From: Chryseobacterium salipaludis
GTDB lineage: Bacteria; Bacteroidota; Bacteroidia; Flavobacteriales; Weeksellaceae
DNA: 64,000 bases
Direction of reading: 5' to 3'
Assembly: GCF_022968825.1 (NCBI RefSeq)
Contig: NZ_JALHKS010000006.1
Location: forward strand, 62,001-126,000
Shown: positions 52,802 to 62,362 of the stretch, piece after piece
Layout of the letters: every line of letters begins with the position of its first letter
How positions within the stretch are numbered: position 1 is the first letter of the stretch
Notes under the pieces: generated by a model
Databases searched by the model: none
What the model saw: only the letters and a program-made list of their open reading frames with translations
What the model was told of the DNA's origin: nothing
Made by a program: the position numbers and the translations under genes

Positions 52802-54341
52802 TCAGGCACTTTTCTTTCTTAGATTGTGTGCCAGGGCGTGTAAGCCGAACTCCAATTCACATTTTTGTAGACCGTAATGGTTAAATCGCTTAAAGTTGCG
52901 GTTGGATTTGATGTGGGCAAACACAGGCTCTACATCAGCGGTGCGCTGTCTGCGTTTTTTTTCTCCGATTTCGCTCAGTAAATTTTCTCTTATTTTTTCT
53001 TTGTGCCGCTCCAGATTAGCGTTGCGCTCCAGGGTTCTGTTTCCCTGGGCTTTAAAACAGGTACCGCGCACAGGACAGCCATTGCAGTTTTTGGCCTGGT
53101 AGACACTGCTGGTTTGATGGTGGCCGCTTTTGGTTTTTCTTCGCCGGGTGCTTATCTTTTCCATGGGCTGCCCCATCGGACAGATGTATTGGTCTTTCTC
53201 TTCGTTATAGTAAAGCTTGTCGCGGTGGAAGTCTTCATTGATTTTCTTTCTTTTCGATTTTGAGATGCCATGCTCCTTGTCGAAGGTATTGTATTTTACG
53301 AAGGTTTCAATGTTCTTTTCTTCCAGCAGATCGTAGTTTTCTTCGCTGCCGTAGCCCGCATCTGCCGTAAGCTCCGCTGGTAAAAAATCATATAATTTCT
53401 CAAAGGTTTCTAGGTGGGGTCTTAAGGTGTTTAAATCATTGGTCGTCTGGTGCAGGCTGTAATGGATCACGAACTGCGACTCGGAACTTACCTGTACATT
53501 ATAAGCTGGCTTAAGCTGGCCATTCTGCAGGTGGTCATCCTTCATGCGCATAAAGGTAGCGTCTGGATCGGTCTTACTGTAGCTTCCCCGGCCCTGGAGA
53601 AGTTCTTCCTGCTGGGCATACCGGTCGAGATTCTGCGAAAAATTCTTTTCAATGTAGCGTAGCTTTGCTTTTGCCTTGGGGCTGGCCTTGGGATTTTTGC
53701 GGATGATATTTTCTATTTTCCGGGCCGTTTTTTCTATTTTTTCTTTGTCAATGGTTTTAAACTCCGGCGGGGTGGGATCCTTATCTTCATCTTCAGCAAT
53801 GCTTTGAGCGTAGTTCCACATCTCTTCCAGCTGCCGTGCCATCTTCTCCTTGCGGGTTTTAATGGCATTGCCCCACACAAAAGTATATCTGCCTGCCACA
53901 GATTCTATTTTGGTGCCATCTGTATAAACTTCTTTTAAAGTAACCAATCCTTCCTGTGCCAATAGCATGACCACCTGTTTAAAGATATCTTTTGAAAATG
54001 GTTTTAAGTTTTTGGCTTCTGAAGCGTGCCAGGGTGTTATGATCTGCCACCTGCCGGGCAGAGAGCCACATAAAATTGATGTTCTCGCGCATGGCTTTTT
54101 CTATTTTCCTGCTGGAGTAAATATTGTCCATGTAGGCATACACCATCACTTTGAGAAGCATCTTGGGATGATAACCCGGCTTACCTTCATGACTGTATTC
54201 ATCTACAAGTAACCTTAAGTCCAGTTGTTCAATAACTCCATTCACGATCCGCACTGGATGATCCTGTGGAATCAACTCTTCAATCGAGGGTGGAAAAAGC
54301 CAGCTTTGCTGTTGGTTGTAATCCTTAAATTTAATACTCAT
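52802..54341 (-). pseudogene. IS1182-family transposase, frameshifted
   Basis: The N-terminal part (54341 to 53979, MSIKFKDYNQQQSWLFPPSI) carries the DUF772 domain of IS1182-like transposases, with GYHPKMLLKVMVYAYMDNIYSSR and DHNTLARFR. The frame ends at RYL with TAA at 53979-53981. The rest, from about 53999 to 52802, is in the +1 frame (FSKDIFKQVVMLLAQEGLVTL) and carries the DDE segments: YTDGTKIES, ELTADAGYGSEENY, QTSSVYQAKNC and VEPVFAHIKSNRNFKRF. An extra A in an A-rich run near 54000-54010 explains the shift. No slippery signal typical of programmed -1 frameshifting is in place, so it is probably inactive. Confidence 0.85.
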
Positions 54342-54410
54342 AGCATTGATTATCAATACTTAAAGATACTAAAAACCAATAAATTGTACAAAAAAAGCTC
54401 CCAATAAAGC

Positions 54411-54444
54411 AAAAAAAACCGCCTCAGTATTGAGACGGCTTCTT
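54411..54444 (-). terminator. Right end of the IS: terminator-like inverted repeat
   Basis: Minus strand: AAGAAGCCGTCTC (54444-54432) and GAGGCGG plus eight T (54425-54411). It lies 35 bp after the rplL stop and would serve as the terminator of rplKAJL. It is the inverted counterpart of 52691-52730. Confidence 0.7.
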
Positions 54445-54478
54445 CTTTTTTTATGTACAGTAAACTGTGGCAAGATGA

Positions 54479-54850
54479 TTACTTCAGTTCTACTTCAGCA
54501 CCTGCTTCTTCCAGTTGCTTTTTCAGAGCTTCAGCTTCGTCTTTAGCGATTCCTTCTTTGATTGGAGTCGGAGCGTTGTCTACCATGTCTTTAGCATCTT
54601 TCAGACCAGCGCCTGTAAGATCTTTAACCAGTTTTACAACTGCAAGTTTAGAGCCACCAGCTGATTTCAGGATCACGTCGAATTCTGTTTTTTCTTCAGC
54701 AGCATCACCACCAGCACCACCAGCAGCAGCAACTACAGTTGCAGCAGCAGGCTCAATTCCGTACTCATCCTTCAGGATGGTAGCTAATTCGTTTACGTCT
54801 TTTACAGTAAGGTTTACAAGCGTTTCCGCTAAGTTTTTTAAATCTGACAT
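54479..54850 (-). CDS. rplL: Ribosomal protein bL12 (L7/L12)
   Basis: This 123-residue stalk protein recruits translation factors to the ribosome. The N-terminal dimerisation helix ([23 protein letters not shown]), a Gly/Ala-rich hinge ([13 protein letters not shown]) and the C-terminal domain (VIKLVK-type strand, [19 protein letters not shown]) are all present. It is the last gene of the rplKAJL run. The IS end hairpin follows instead of rpoB. Confidence 0.98.
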   Translation of the reverse strand: MSDLKNLAETLVNLTVKDVNELATILKDEYGIEPAAATVVAAAGGAGGDAAEEKTEFDVILKSAGGSKLAVVKLVKDLTGAGLKDAKDMVDNAPTPIKEGIAKDEAEALKKQLEEAGAEVELK

Positions 54851-54904
54851 CTTAATAATGTTTAATTGTTGAACGATTTATTGTTGTTTTTTTTTGAGTT
54901 CTGA

Positions 54905-55438
54905 TTACTCAGCTGCAGGTGCTTCACCTTCAGCAGTGTTATCCTGTGCACCGGCAGCTTCTTCTTTGTTCTGAAGCGCAGACAGTACGTTGCGGATAGG
55001 CGACTGGAGCAATCCGATGATTTCACCAATCATTTCCTCTCTGGACTTGATGTTCGCCAGGGTATCGAGGTTTTCATCTCCTACATAGAAAGTTTCCTGC
55101 AGGTACGCTGATTTCAGCGCCGGGATGGTTTCTTTTTTTCTGAAGTTCTGAATCAGTTTTGCCGGAGCATTCGCTGTTTCAGAAATCATCAAAGCGGAAT
55201 TCCCTTTGAAGCTCTGGAACATTTCAGAGTAATCTACTCCTTCCATTTGCTCCATCGCTTTCTGCAGCAGGGTGTTCTTAACAACTTTCAGGGAAATATT
55301 GTTCTTGAAAGCCTGTCTTCTGAAATCTGAAGTCGCAGCAGCATTCATTCCTTCCAGATTTGCTACATATACCACTTTGGCATCCTGCAGCATATCTTTG
55401 ATATCTTGTATTACTAATACTTTATCTTCTTTTGTCAT
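54905..55438 (-). CDS. rplJ: Ribosomal protein uL10
   Basis: This 177-residue stalk base protein binds 23S rRNA and anchors L12 dimers. It has FRRQAFKNNISLKVVKNTLLQKA, and a long C-terminal helix (SPIRNVLSALQNKEEAA) binds L12. It ends in an acidic, Ala-rich tail. It lies 13 bp after rplA and 54 bp before rplL. Confidence 0.97.
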   Translation of the reverse strand: MTKEDKVLVIQDIKDMLQDAKVVYVANLEGMNAAATSDFRRQAFKNNISLKVVKNTLLQKAMEQMEGVDYSEMFQSFKGNSALMISETANAPAKLIQNFRKKETIPALKSAYLQETFYVGDENLDTLANIKSREEMIGEIIGLLQSPIRNVLSALQNKEEAAGAQDNTAEGEAPAAE

Positions 55439-55451
55439 TGTCTTACAGATT

Positions 55452-56144
55452 TTAGTTTACAGATTTAGTATCAATTGCAATCCCCGGACTCATGGTAGAA
55501 GATAAGTAGATGCTTTTCACGTAGGTACCCTTCGCTGCAGTTGGCTTGAGTTTCACCAGTGTCTGGATCAGCTCAGCTGCATTTTCGCGGATTTTGGCAG
55601 CATCAAAAGACACTTTACCAATACCGGCGTGGATAATACCGTATTTATCTACTTTAAAATCAATTTTACCAGATTTCACTTCAGAAACTGCTTTACCAAT
55701 TTCCATCGTTACGGTACCTGATTTTGGGTTCGGCATCAAGCCACGCGGACCCAGGATACGACCCAGAGGACCCAGTTTACCCATTACAGCAGGCATGGTT
55801 ACAATTACATCAACATCTGTCCAGCCCTCTTTGATTTTTTGCAGATATTCATCCAGACCCACATAATCAGCACCCGCTTCTTTCGCTTCAGCTTCTTTAT
55901 CCGGTGTTACCAGCGCAAGAACTTTCACATCTTTACCGGTACCGTGTGGCAGGGAAACAACTCCTCTTACCATCTGGTTTGCTTTTCTTGGATCTACACC
56001 CAAACGCACTGCAATATCAATTGAGGCATCAAATTTTGCGAAGTTTACTTCTTTCACCAGCGAAGAGGCTTCGTCCAGAGAGTACACTTTATTTTTTTCT
56101 ACTTTGCTTAAAGCTTCCTTTTGCTTTTTCGTCAGTTTTGCCAT
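55452..56144 (-). CDS. rplA: Ribosomal protein uL1
   Basis: This 230-residue protein forms the L1 stalk and binds 23S rRNA. It carries the signature [20 protein letters not shown], and the central [13 protein letters not shown] and [16 protein letters not shown] regions are conserved. It is separated from rplK by 11 bp. In other bacteria L1 also represses its own operon, but no matching mRNA target is obvious here. Confidence 0.98.
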   Translation of the reverse strand: MAKLTKKQKEALSKVEKNKVYSLDEASSLVKEVNFAKFDASIDIAVRLGVDPRKANQMVRGVVSLPHGTGKDVKVLALVTPDKEAEAKEAGADYVGLDEYLQKIKEGWTDVDVIVTMPAVMGKLGPLGRILGPRGLMPNPKSGTVTMEIGKAVSEVKSGKIDFKVDKYGIIHAGIGKVSFDAAKIRENAAELIQTLVKLKPTAAKGTYVKSIYLSSTMSPGIAIDTKSVN

Positions 56145-56155
56145 GTCTATTGGGT

Positions 56156-56599
56156 TTAAGCGTTAGTGGGTTTAGTTCCTGTCACTCTCAGTCCCATTGA
56201 ACGGGCCGTACCCGCTACCATGGTCATTGCAGAATCCAAAGTAAAGCAGTTCAGGTCGCTCATTTTATCTTCAGCAATTTTTTTCACCTGTTCCCAGGTT
56301 ACACTTCCTACTTTGGCGCGGTTCGGTTCACCGGAACCTTTTTTCTGCTTGGATGCATCCAGCAGCTGAATTGCAGCAGGTGGGGTTTTGATAACAAATT
56401 CGAAAGATTTGTCTTCGTACACCGTAATTACTACCGGCAGAACCTGCCCGGCTTTATCTTGCGTACGTCCGTTGAACTGCTTGCAGAATTCCATGATGTT
56501 CACCCCTGCAGAACCCAGTGCGGGACCTACTGGCGGAGAAGGGTTCGCTGCCCCTCCTTTCACCTGGAGTTTCACCATTTTAAAGACTTTTTTAGCCAT
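56156..56599 (-). CDS. rplK: Ribosomal protein uL11
   Basis: This 147-residue protein binds the GTPase centre of 23S rRNA. Typical are [21 protein letters not shown] and MEFCKQFN at the start and the C-terminal [19 protein letters not shown]. It is the first gene of rplKAJL and is preceded by the consensus promoter at 56696-56726. Confidence 0.98.
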   Translation of the reverse strand: MAKKVFKMVKLQVKGGAANPSPPVGPALGSAGVNIMEFCKQFNGRTQDKAGQVLPVVITVYEDKSFEFVIKTPPAAIQLLDASKQKKGSGEPNRAKVGSVTWEQVKKIAEDKMSDLNCFTLDSAMTMVAGTARSMGLRVTGTKPTNA

Positions 56600-56695
56600 T
56601 GTTGTTGTTTAAATAATTAGGTAATTTATGAATGTGGAAGCATTTATAAATTTGCAAAGCCGCCGTCTCACCCGGCTACTTCACATTTCAGGCTG

Positions 56696-56726
56696 CAAAA
56701 TTAAGAATTAAATTTAATTCTGCAAA
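56696..56726 (-). promoter_or_regulatory. Promoter of rplKAJL
   Basis: TTTG (56723-56726) and TAATTTTG (56696-56703) on the minus strand, exactly 19 bp apart, the best match to the Bacteroidota consensus in the window. It leaves a leader of about 90 nt before rplK, which contains a short GC-rich inverted repeat near 56657-56676. Confidence 0.7.
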
Positions 56727-56810
56727 CGTTAATTGATTGATTTTTAAGTTAAATCTGAATTTAATTTGCGCACAGAAACCACAGTACTCAAAATCTTTTC
56801 TTTTATACAG

Positions 56811-56845
56811 CACAAAAAAATCCACTTTCTCGCGAAAATGGATTT
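56811..56845 (-). terminator. Terminator after nusG
   Basis: 56818-56829 pairs with 56834-56845 over 12 bp (one G-T pair), with a GCGA loop; on the minus strand TTTTTTTGTG follows. It separates tuf-trnW-secE-nusG from rplKAJL. Confidence 0.85.
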
Positions 56846-56866
56846 AATTATTTCGAAACTATGTGT

Positions 56867-57412
56867 TTACATTACTTTTTCAACCTGCATGAAACTAAGT
56901 TCCATCGGTGTTTTTCTGCCGAAGATCATCACGGAGACTTCAATCTTCTTCTTATCCTCCAGCAGTTTTTCTACCGTACCGTTGAAACCATTAAATGGTC
57001 CGTCGATTACTTTTACATTCTCTCCCACTACAAATGGAATTGCCTGCTCTACGGCGTATTCGGAAAGTTCATCCATACGGCCCAGCATACGGTTCACTTC
57101 GGACTTACGCATCGGCACCGGATCTCCTCCTTTGGTAGAACTCAGGAAAGAAATTACACCGGGAATATTTTTAATGATGTGCGGAATTTCTCCGACCAGA
57201 TTAGCCTCTACCATCAGGTATCCGGGATAGTACGGGCGCTCCTTCGGAACCTTCTTCCCGTTTTTAATCTGGATTACCTTTTCCATCGGAATGACCACCT
57301 GCGTAACGAAGTCTTCGAAACCATGGTGCTTCATTTCATTCTCGATGTAGGTCTTCACTTTATTTTCCTGACCGCTTACGGATTTCAGCACATACCACTT
57401 CAGCTCACTCAT
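56867..57412 (-). CDS. nusG: Transcription elongation/antitermination factor NusG
   Basis: This 181-residue protein has the NGN domain WYVLKSVSGQENKVKTYIE with PGYLMVEANL, then a KOW domain (VVGENVKVIDGPFNGFNGTVEKL). It binds RNA polymerase and couples it to the ribosome or Rho. It follows secE by 14 bp. Confidence 0.97.
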   Translation of the reverse strand: MSELKWYVLKSVSGQENKVKTYIENEMKHHGFEDFVTQVVIPMEKVIQIKNGKKVPKERPYYPGYLMVEANLVGEIPHIIKNIPGVISFLSSTKGGDPVPMRKSEVNRMLGRMDELSEYAVEQAIPFVVGENVKVIDGPFNGFNGTVEKLLEDKKKIEVSVMIFGRKTPMELSFMQVEKVM

Positions 57413-57426
57413 CTTAGGAAAACAAT

Positions 57427-57630
57427 TTAATTGAACATACCGATAGCGAGGGTAATGAAGTTCGTAATTGCTTTATTGAAAAGCGAATCCACACCGAAAA
57501 CAAAAAGCGCAAGGATCACAGTTGCCACCGTAACTACTACCGTGGAAGACTGCAGCATAGGCCACTTCGGCCATTCTACCTTTTCTTTAAACTCGATGTA
57601 CGAACCTTTAATAAAATTTGCTAAGCTCAT
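57427..57630 (-). CDS. secE: Preprotein translocase subunit SecE
   Basis: This 67-residue subunit of SecYEG has one membrane segment (STVVVTVATVILALFVFGVDSLF) preceded by the amphipathic EFKEKVEWPKWPMLQ motif. It follows tRNA-Trp by 13 bp and precedes nusG. Confidence 0.95.
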   Translation of the reverse strand: MSLANFIKGSYIEFKEKVEWPKWPMLQSSTVVVTVATVILALFVFGVDSLFNKAITNFITLAIGMFN

Positions 57631-57643
57631 TATCTTTTATTTG

Positions 57644-57714
57644 CACGGGCACAAGGATTCGAACCCTGATCAACGGTTTTGGAGACCGGTATCCTACCAT
57701 TGGACGATGCCCGT
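57644..57714 (-). tRNA. tRNA-Trp (anticodon CCA)
   Basis: This 71-nt cloverleaf has acceptor ACGGGCA/TGCCCGT, anticodon loop CTCCAAA giving CCA, T-loop TTCGAAT and discriminator G; CCA is not encoded. It lies between tuf and secE, a common arrangement. Confidence 0.95.
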
Positions 57715-57718
57715 AAGA

Positions 57719-57744
57719 AGTTCCGCAAGTTGCCTTGCGGAACT
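57719..57744 (-). other. Strong hairpin between tuf and tRNA-Trp
   Basis: AGTTCCGCAAG (57719-57729) and CTTGCGGAACT (57734-57744) form a perfect 11-bp stem with a 4-nt loop, 4 nt from the tRNA 5' end. No strong T-tract follows. A smaller inverted repeat (AGCGC/GCGCT) lies at about 57753-57767. It may be a partial terminator or a processing site that separates tuf mRNA from the tRNA. Confidence 0.55.
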
Positions 57745-57773
57745 GTATTGGTAGCGCTTATCAGCGCAATAAA

Positions 57774-58961
57774 TTACTCTAGGATTTCAGTTACCTGACC
57801 TGCACCTACAGTTCTACCACCTTCGCGGATTGCGAAACGAAGACCTACGTTCAGTGCGATTGGCTGAAGCAACTCAACAGTAATAGTAAGGTTATCACCT
57901 GGCATTACCATTTCTACCCCTTCCGGCAAGAAGATCTCACCTGTTACGTCAGTAGTTCTTACGTAGAACTGAGGACGGTATTTGTTGTGGAATGGAGTGT
58001 GACGTCCACCTTCTTCTTTAGAAAGGATATACACCTCAGCTTTGAATTTTTTGTGTGGCTTCACAGAACCTTGTTTTGCGATAACCATCCCTCTCTTGAT
58101 GTCGGTTTTTTCAATACCTCTCAACAGCAGACCTACGTTATCACCAGCTTCCCCTCTGTCCAGGATTTTGCGGAACATCTCCACCCCTGTTACAGTAGAA
58201 GTAAGTTTCTCATCACCCATACCTACGATGTCAACCGGATCACCAGAGTTGATAACCCCAGCCTCGATTCTACCAGTAGCCACAGTACCACGACCTGTAA
58301 TTGAGAATACGTCTTCAATTGGCATCAGGAATGGCTTGTCAGACTCTCTTGTTGGCTGCTCGATCCAGCTGTCAACAGCATCCATAAGTTCTTCAACAGT
58401 TTTAACCCATTTTTCTTCACCGTTCAGTGCGCCCAGTGCAGATCCTTGGATTACCGGAGAGTTATCTCCGTCATATTCGTAAGAAGAAAGCAGATCTCTC
58501 AGTTCAAGTTCTACCAGCTCCAGAAGCTCAGCATCGTCAACCATATCCACTTTGTTCATGAATACAACGATTCTAGGTACGTTTACCTGACGGCAAAGCA
58601 GGATGTGCTCTCTTGTTTGTGGCATAGGACCATCGGTAGCAGCACACACCAGGATTGCTCCGTCCATCTGCGCAGCACCAGTTACCATGTTCTTAACATA
58701 GTCGGCGTGACCCGGGCAGTCTACGTGAGCGTAGTGTCTGTTTTCAGTTTCGTACTCAATGTGTGATGTATTGATAGTAATACCTCTTTCTTTTTCTTCC
58801 GGTGCAGAGTCAATTGCAGAGAAATCTCTTTTTTCTGCCAGACCTTTATCGGACAATACTTTACTGATTGCAGCAGTAAGCGTAGTTTTACCATGGTCTA
58901 CGTGACCGATGGTACCAATGTTCAAGTGTGGTTTGTTACGATTAAACGTTTCCTTTGCCAT
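57774..58961 (-). CDS. tuf: Elongation factor Tu
   Basis: This 395-residue GTPase carries aminoacyl-tRNA to the ribosome. Present are [10 protein letters not shown], the switch region [26 protein letters not shown] and MNKVDMVDD, with the usual C-terminal barrel ending [13 protein letters not shown]. It is the first gene of tuf-trnW-secE-nusG. A -7 box TATATTTG lies at 59006-59013. Confidence 0.98.
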   Translation of the reverse strand: MAKETFNRNKPHLNIGTIGHVDHGKTTLTAAISKVLSDKGLAEKRDFSAIDSAPEEKERGITINTSHIEYETENRHYAHVDCPGHADYVKNMVTGAAQMDGAILVCAATDGPMPQTREHILLCRQVNVPRIVVFMNKVDMVDDAELLELVELELRDLLSSYEYDGDNSPVIQGSALGALNGEEKWVKTVEELMDAVDSWIEQPTRESDKPFLMPIEDVFSITGRGTVATGRIEAGVINSGDPVDIVGMGDEKLTSTVTGVEMFRKILDRGEAGDNVGLLLRGIEKTDIKRGMVIAKQGSVKPHKKFKAEVYILSKEEGGRHTPFHNKYRPQFYVRTTDVTGEIFLPEGVEMVMPGDNLTITVELLQPIALNVGLRFAIREGGRTVGAGQVTEILE

Positions 58962-59005
58962 GATTTAAATTATTTATTTAATTAATTATTCAAATTTTCG
59001 GTGCG

Positions 59006-59013
59006 CAAATATA
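59006..59013 (-). promoter_or_regulatory. -7 element (TATATTTG) for tuf
   Basis: Consensus -7 match 44 nt upstream of the tuf ATG; no TTTG at the expected distance. The spacer from here to 59221 contains nothing else recognised. Confidence 0.5.
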
Positions 59014-59221
59014 GTGTTTTTTTGAATATCGAAAATCTTTTTTTATAAAAATTCTGATTATCCAAAAAACAGGGCGTCACACCGTTGGGACATTAATGAA
59101 ATATCGGACTGCAAATTTATATAAAAATATTTATTGCAGAAAATGTACTGCCTAAAATTCACCATTCCGCGGAAATCCTTCCTTCTTCAGGAAATTTTTG
59201 TGAACCTCTGTTTATTCTTTT

Positions 59222-62200
59222 TTAAACCCTTTCCTTCGCGGAGTTCCGATAAAAAAGCCAGTAAATAATCGGGAATACCAGCAGCGTGAGCACCGTCGCT
59301 GTAATCAGTCCGCCTATAATTACAACTGCCAGTGGTTTCTGTGATTCAGACCCGATGCCTGTGGATAAAGCGGCCGGCAATAGTCCCACCGAGGCCATCA
59401 GCGCTGTCATCACCACGGGCCGCGTACGCACCTTCACCGCTTCCACAATACCAGCGAGTATTTCCAGCCCGCGTTTTTGGTTATGGTGAAATTCAGAGAG
59501 AAGAATTACGCCGTTCTGAATACAAATCCCAAACAGCGCGATAAAACCTACACCCGCCGAAATCCCGAAATTAATACCGCTTACATGCAGCGCTAAAATT
59601 CCGCCAATCAAAGCAAACGGAACATTCGCCAATACAAGCAATGAATCTTTCAGGTTTCCGAAGAGGATAAACAACAAGAAGAAAATCATCACCAGACTGA
59701 TCGGAACCACCTGCCCGAGGCGCGAAGTGGCGCGCTCCTGGTTTTCAAACTGCCCCGTCCAGCCGATCGAATACCCTTGCGGAAGATCCAGTTTATCGAT
59801 CTTTTGCTGCGCTTCGGAAATGGTGCTGCCCAGATCCCGGTCGCGCACCGAGAATTTCACACCGATGTACCGCTGCACATTATCACGGTAGATAAAGGCT
59901 GCACCGTTGTCCTGCTGGATTTCCGAAATTTCGTTCATGGGAATCAGCATATCGTCCTGCGTGGGGACCATCAGCCGCGCCAAATCTTTTTCATCTTTTC
60001 TGAATTCCTGATCATACCGGATCCGGATATCAAATTTGCGGTCGCCATCATATAATTCAGAAGCCGTGACCCCGCCAAAAGCCGTCTCCAGCACAGATTG
60101 TGCATCCGCCAAGGCCACGCCGTACTGTGCCATCTTCTCCCGGTTCAGTACGACCACCAGTTCCGGCTGCCCGATATTCTGAATGATGCCAGCATCCTTC
60201 ACCCCATCCACGTCTTTCAGCACACCGTACACCTGCTGCGCCAACTCATCCAGTGTGTGCAGATTATCGCCAAATATTTTGACACCATTTTCAGCTTTGA
60301 AGCCTGCTACCGCTTCCGCAACGTTGTCTGAAATAGGCTGGGAGTAGTTATAGTTAATACCCTGAAACCGTTTCAGTTTAGCGTCCATTTCCTCAATAAG
60401 TTCATCCATGCTGATTTTGCGGCCCCACTCCTCTTTCGGCTTCAGATCCACTGAGAACTGCACGAAACCAAAACCGTTCGGGTCCGCACCATCGTTGCTT
60501 CGGCCCGCCTGCGTAAGCACATTGGTAACTTCCGGAAATTCGCGGAGGGTTTTCTTCAGATCTTCCGTTGTTTTCAAGGACTCTTTCAGGCTGATGCTCA
60601 TCGGCATTTCTGCGGTTACCCATAAGGCTCCTTCGTTGAGCGGCGGTAAAAATTCTGTTCCCAGGAATCTTGCAGACAAGATCGTCAAACCGAGAAAGCT
60701 TAGAGATACGGCCAGGCTGATCTTTTTATTTCTTAAAGTTACTGCCAGACCTTTCGAGACGATACGCTCCCAAAACTCTGCAAATACATTTCTCTTTTCC
60801 CGTACATTTTTATTTAAAAGCATATGAGACATGACCGGCACCAATGTCAGGGTAAACAGCAAGGCACCCAGCAGCGCAAACCCAAGTGTAAAGGCAAGTG
60901 GCGAGAACATCTTTCCTTCTACCTTTTGGAAAGCAAAAATCGGCAACAGAGAAGTGATAATAATTACTTTTGAAAAGAAAACTGCTTTTCCCAGGCCTGT
61001 CCCGGTATTCTTAATCCAGCCTGCCTTGGCAAGTTTATTAAAGCGCGCCATGCCGTATTTCCGCGCCCGATGATCGAGCATCACAAAAATCCCTTCGACC
61101 ATGACAACGGCGCCGTCAATAATAATTCCGAAATCCACGGCACCCAGAGACAGGAGGTTGGCACTCATGCCGGCCATATTCAGACACAGAAACGCAAACA
61201 GCAGCGATAGCGGAATGACAATGGAAACAATCAGCGTGGTGCGCCAGTCGGCCATAAACAGAAACACAATCACCGTCACGAAAATAATTCCTTCAATCAG
61301 ATTGTGCATAATGGTACTGGTCGTGAAATCCATCAGGTCTTTCCGGTCGTACACCGTGATGAGCTTTACATCTTTAGGTAAAATCTTGGTATTCAGTTCT
61401 TCGATTTTAGCTTTCACACCTTCCAGTACTTCTAGAGGATTTTCCCCTTTGCGCATAATCACAATACCTTCCACCACATCGCTCATGTCATTGTACCCCG
61501 CCTGGCCCACACGCGGAAGCGATCCTTCCTGCACCGTTGCCACATTTCTGACCAGCACGGGATTACCGCTGTCATTCCGGATGATAACATTTTCAATATC
61601 ACTGGTGGATTGCAGCAAACCGATTCCGCGGACTACGTAGGACTGCCCGCTGCGTTCAATCACATCACCACCTACATTCAGGTTGCTGCTTTCCACTGCT
61701 TCAAAGACCTGTGCCGTGGTAAGTTTATATTGCTCCAGCTTTCTGGGGTCCAGATTGAGTTCAAATGTTTTTTCTTGTCCGCCGAAGACGCTCACATCTG
61801 CAATACCGGGCACACTGCGGATGGCGCGGTCCACCACCCAGTTCTGTAGCGTTAGCAGTTCGCGTGAATCCTTCTTGGGACTGTGCAGAATATACCGGAA
61901 GATTTCACCCGTCGGTCCGAAAGGTGGCTGCACTTCCACCTCTGTGCCGTCGGGCAGGTCTACGGTCTGCAGCTGGACGTTCACTTGGTTTCGGGCGAAA
62001 AAGTCTTCCACGCCATCTTCAAAATTGATGGTGACGATGGACAGTCCGAACATCGTATTACTCCGGATGTTGCTTTTCTTCTGGACCGAACTCATCGAGA
62101 GCTCAATGGGTGTGGTCACAAAACGCTCTACTTCCTCGGCACTGCGCCCGTTCCACTGGGTAATGATGATGATCTGCGTATTGGTGACATCTGGGAAAGC

Positions 62201-62320
62201 CTCAATCGGCATATTTTTAAAACTGACAAAACCCGCAATCGCCAGAATTCCCACCCACACAAAGGTGAATGCTTTATTCTTCAGCGAAAAGGCGATAATG
62301 TTTTTAATAAATTTATTCAT
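59222..62320 (-). CDS. CzcA-type heavy-metal RND efflux pump
   Basis: This 1032-residue inner-membrane transporter of the HME-RND family drives proton-coupled export of metal ions. The TM4 signature reads DFGIIIDGAVVMVEG, with both Asp and the Glu typical of pumps for divalent ions such as Co, Zn, Cd or Ni; Cu/Ag pumps have a different pattern. Other features are PIEAFPDVTNTQI at the N-terminus, two large periplasmic loops and VRTRPVVMTALMA. It lies 42 bp after the adaptor gene and is the last gene of the operon. Confidence 0.94.
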   Translation of the reverse strand: MNKFIKNIIAFSLKNKAFTFVWVGILAIAGFVSFKNMPIEAFPDVTNTQIIIITQWNGRSAEEVERFVTTPIELSMSSVQKKSNIRSNTMFGLSIVTINFEDGVEDFFARNQVNVQLQTVDLPDGTEVEVQPPFGPTGEIFRYILHSPKKDSRELLTLQNWVVDRAIRSVPGIADVSVFGGQEKTFELNLDPRKLEQYKLTTAQVFEAVESSNLNVGGDVIERSGQSYVVRGIGLLQSTSDIENVIIRNDSGNPVLVRNVATVQEGSLPRVGQAGYNDMSDVVEGIVIMRKGENPLEVLEGVKAKIEELNTKILPKDVKLITVYDRKDLMDFTTSTIMHNLIEGIIFVTVIVFLFMADWRTTLIVSIVIPLSLLFAFLCLNMAGMSANLLSLGAVDFGIIIDGAVVMVEGIFVMLDHRARKYGMARFNKLAKAGWIKNTGTGLGKAVFFSKVIIITSLLPIFAFQKVEGKMFSPLAFTLGFALLGALLFTLTLVPVMSHMLLNKNVREKRNVFAEFWERIVSKGLAVTLRNKKISLAVSLSFLGLTILSARFLGTEFLPPLNEGALWVTAEMPMSISLKESLKTTEDLKKTLREFPEVTNVLTQAGRSNDGADPNGFGFVQFSVDLKPKEEWGRKISMDELIEEMDAKLKRFQGINYNYSQPISDNVAEAVAGFKAENGVKIFGDNLHTLDELAQQVYGVLKDVDGVKDAGIIQNIGQPELVVVLNREKMAQYGVALADAQSVLETAFGGVTASELYDGDRKFDIRIRYDQEFRKDEKDLARLMVPTQDDMLIPMNEISEIQQDNGAAFIYRDNVQRYIGVKFSVRDRDLGSTISEAQQKIDKLDLPQGYSIGWTGQFENQERATSRLGQVVPISLVMIFFLLFILFGNLKDSLLVLANVPFALIGGILALHVSGINFGISAGVGFIALFGICIQNGVILLSEFHHNQKRGLEILAGIVEAVKVRTRPVVMTALMASVGLLPAALSTGIGSESQKPLAVVIIGGLITATVLTLLVFPIIYWLFYRNSAKERV

Positions 62321-62362
62321 GAAAAAAGTCGGTCTGAAAGTGAAAAGGTAAAAGGCTGGGGT

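Larger units (their letters stand above)
52691..54444. mobile_element. IS1182-family insertion sequence, about 1.75 kb
   Basis: The element is bounded by inverted copies of AAGAAGCCGTCTC...GAGGCGGTTTTTTTT (left 52691-52730, right 54411-54444) and contains a single frameshifted transposase. I see no clear target-site duplication, so the exact ends are provisional. The element lies between the DNA metabolism gene and rplL. The inward-facing terminators at both ends would block transcription entering the IS from rplL and from the plus-strand genes. Confidence 0.7.

Noticed and set aside
53979-54010. Programmed -1 frameshift in the transposase
   Set aside because: The second frame is +1, and no slippery heptamer with downstream structure is evident.
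57644-57714. tRNA-Trp between tuf and secE as unusual
   Set aside because: This order is common in bacteria.
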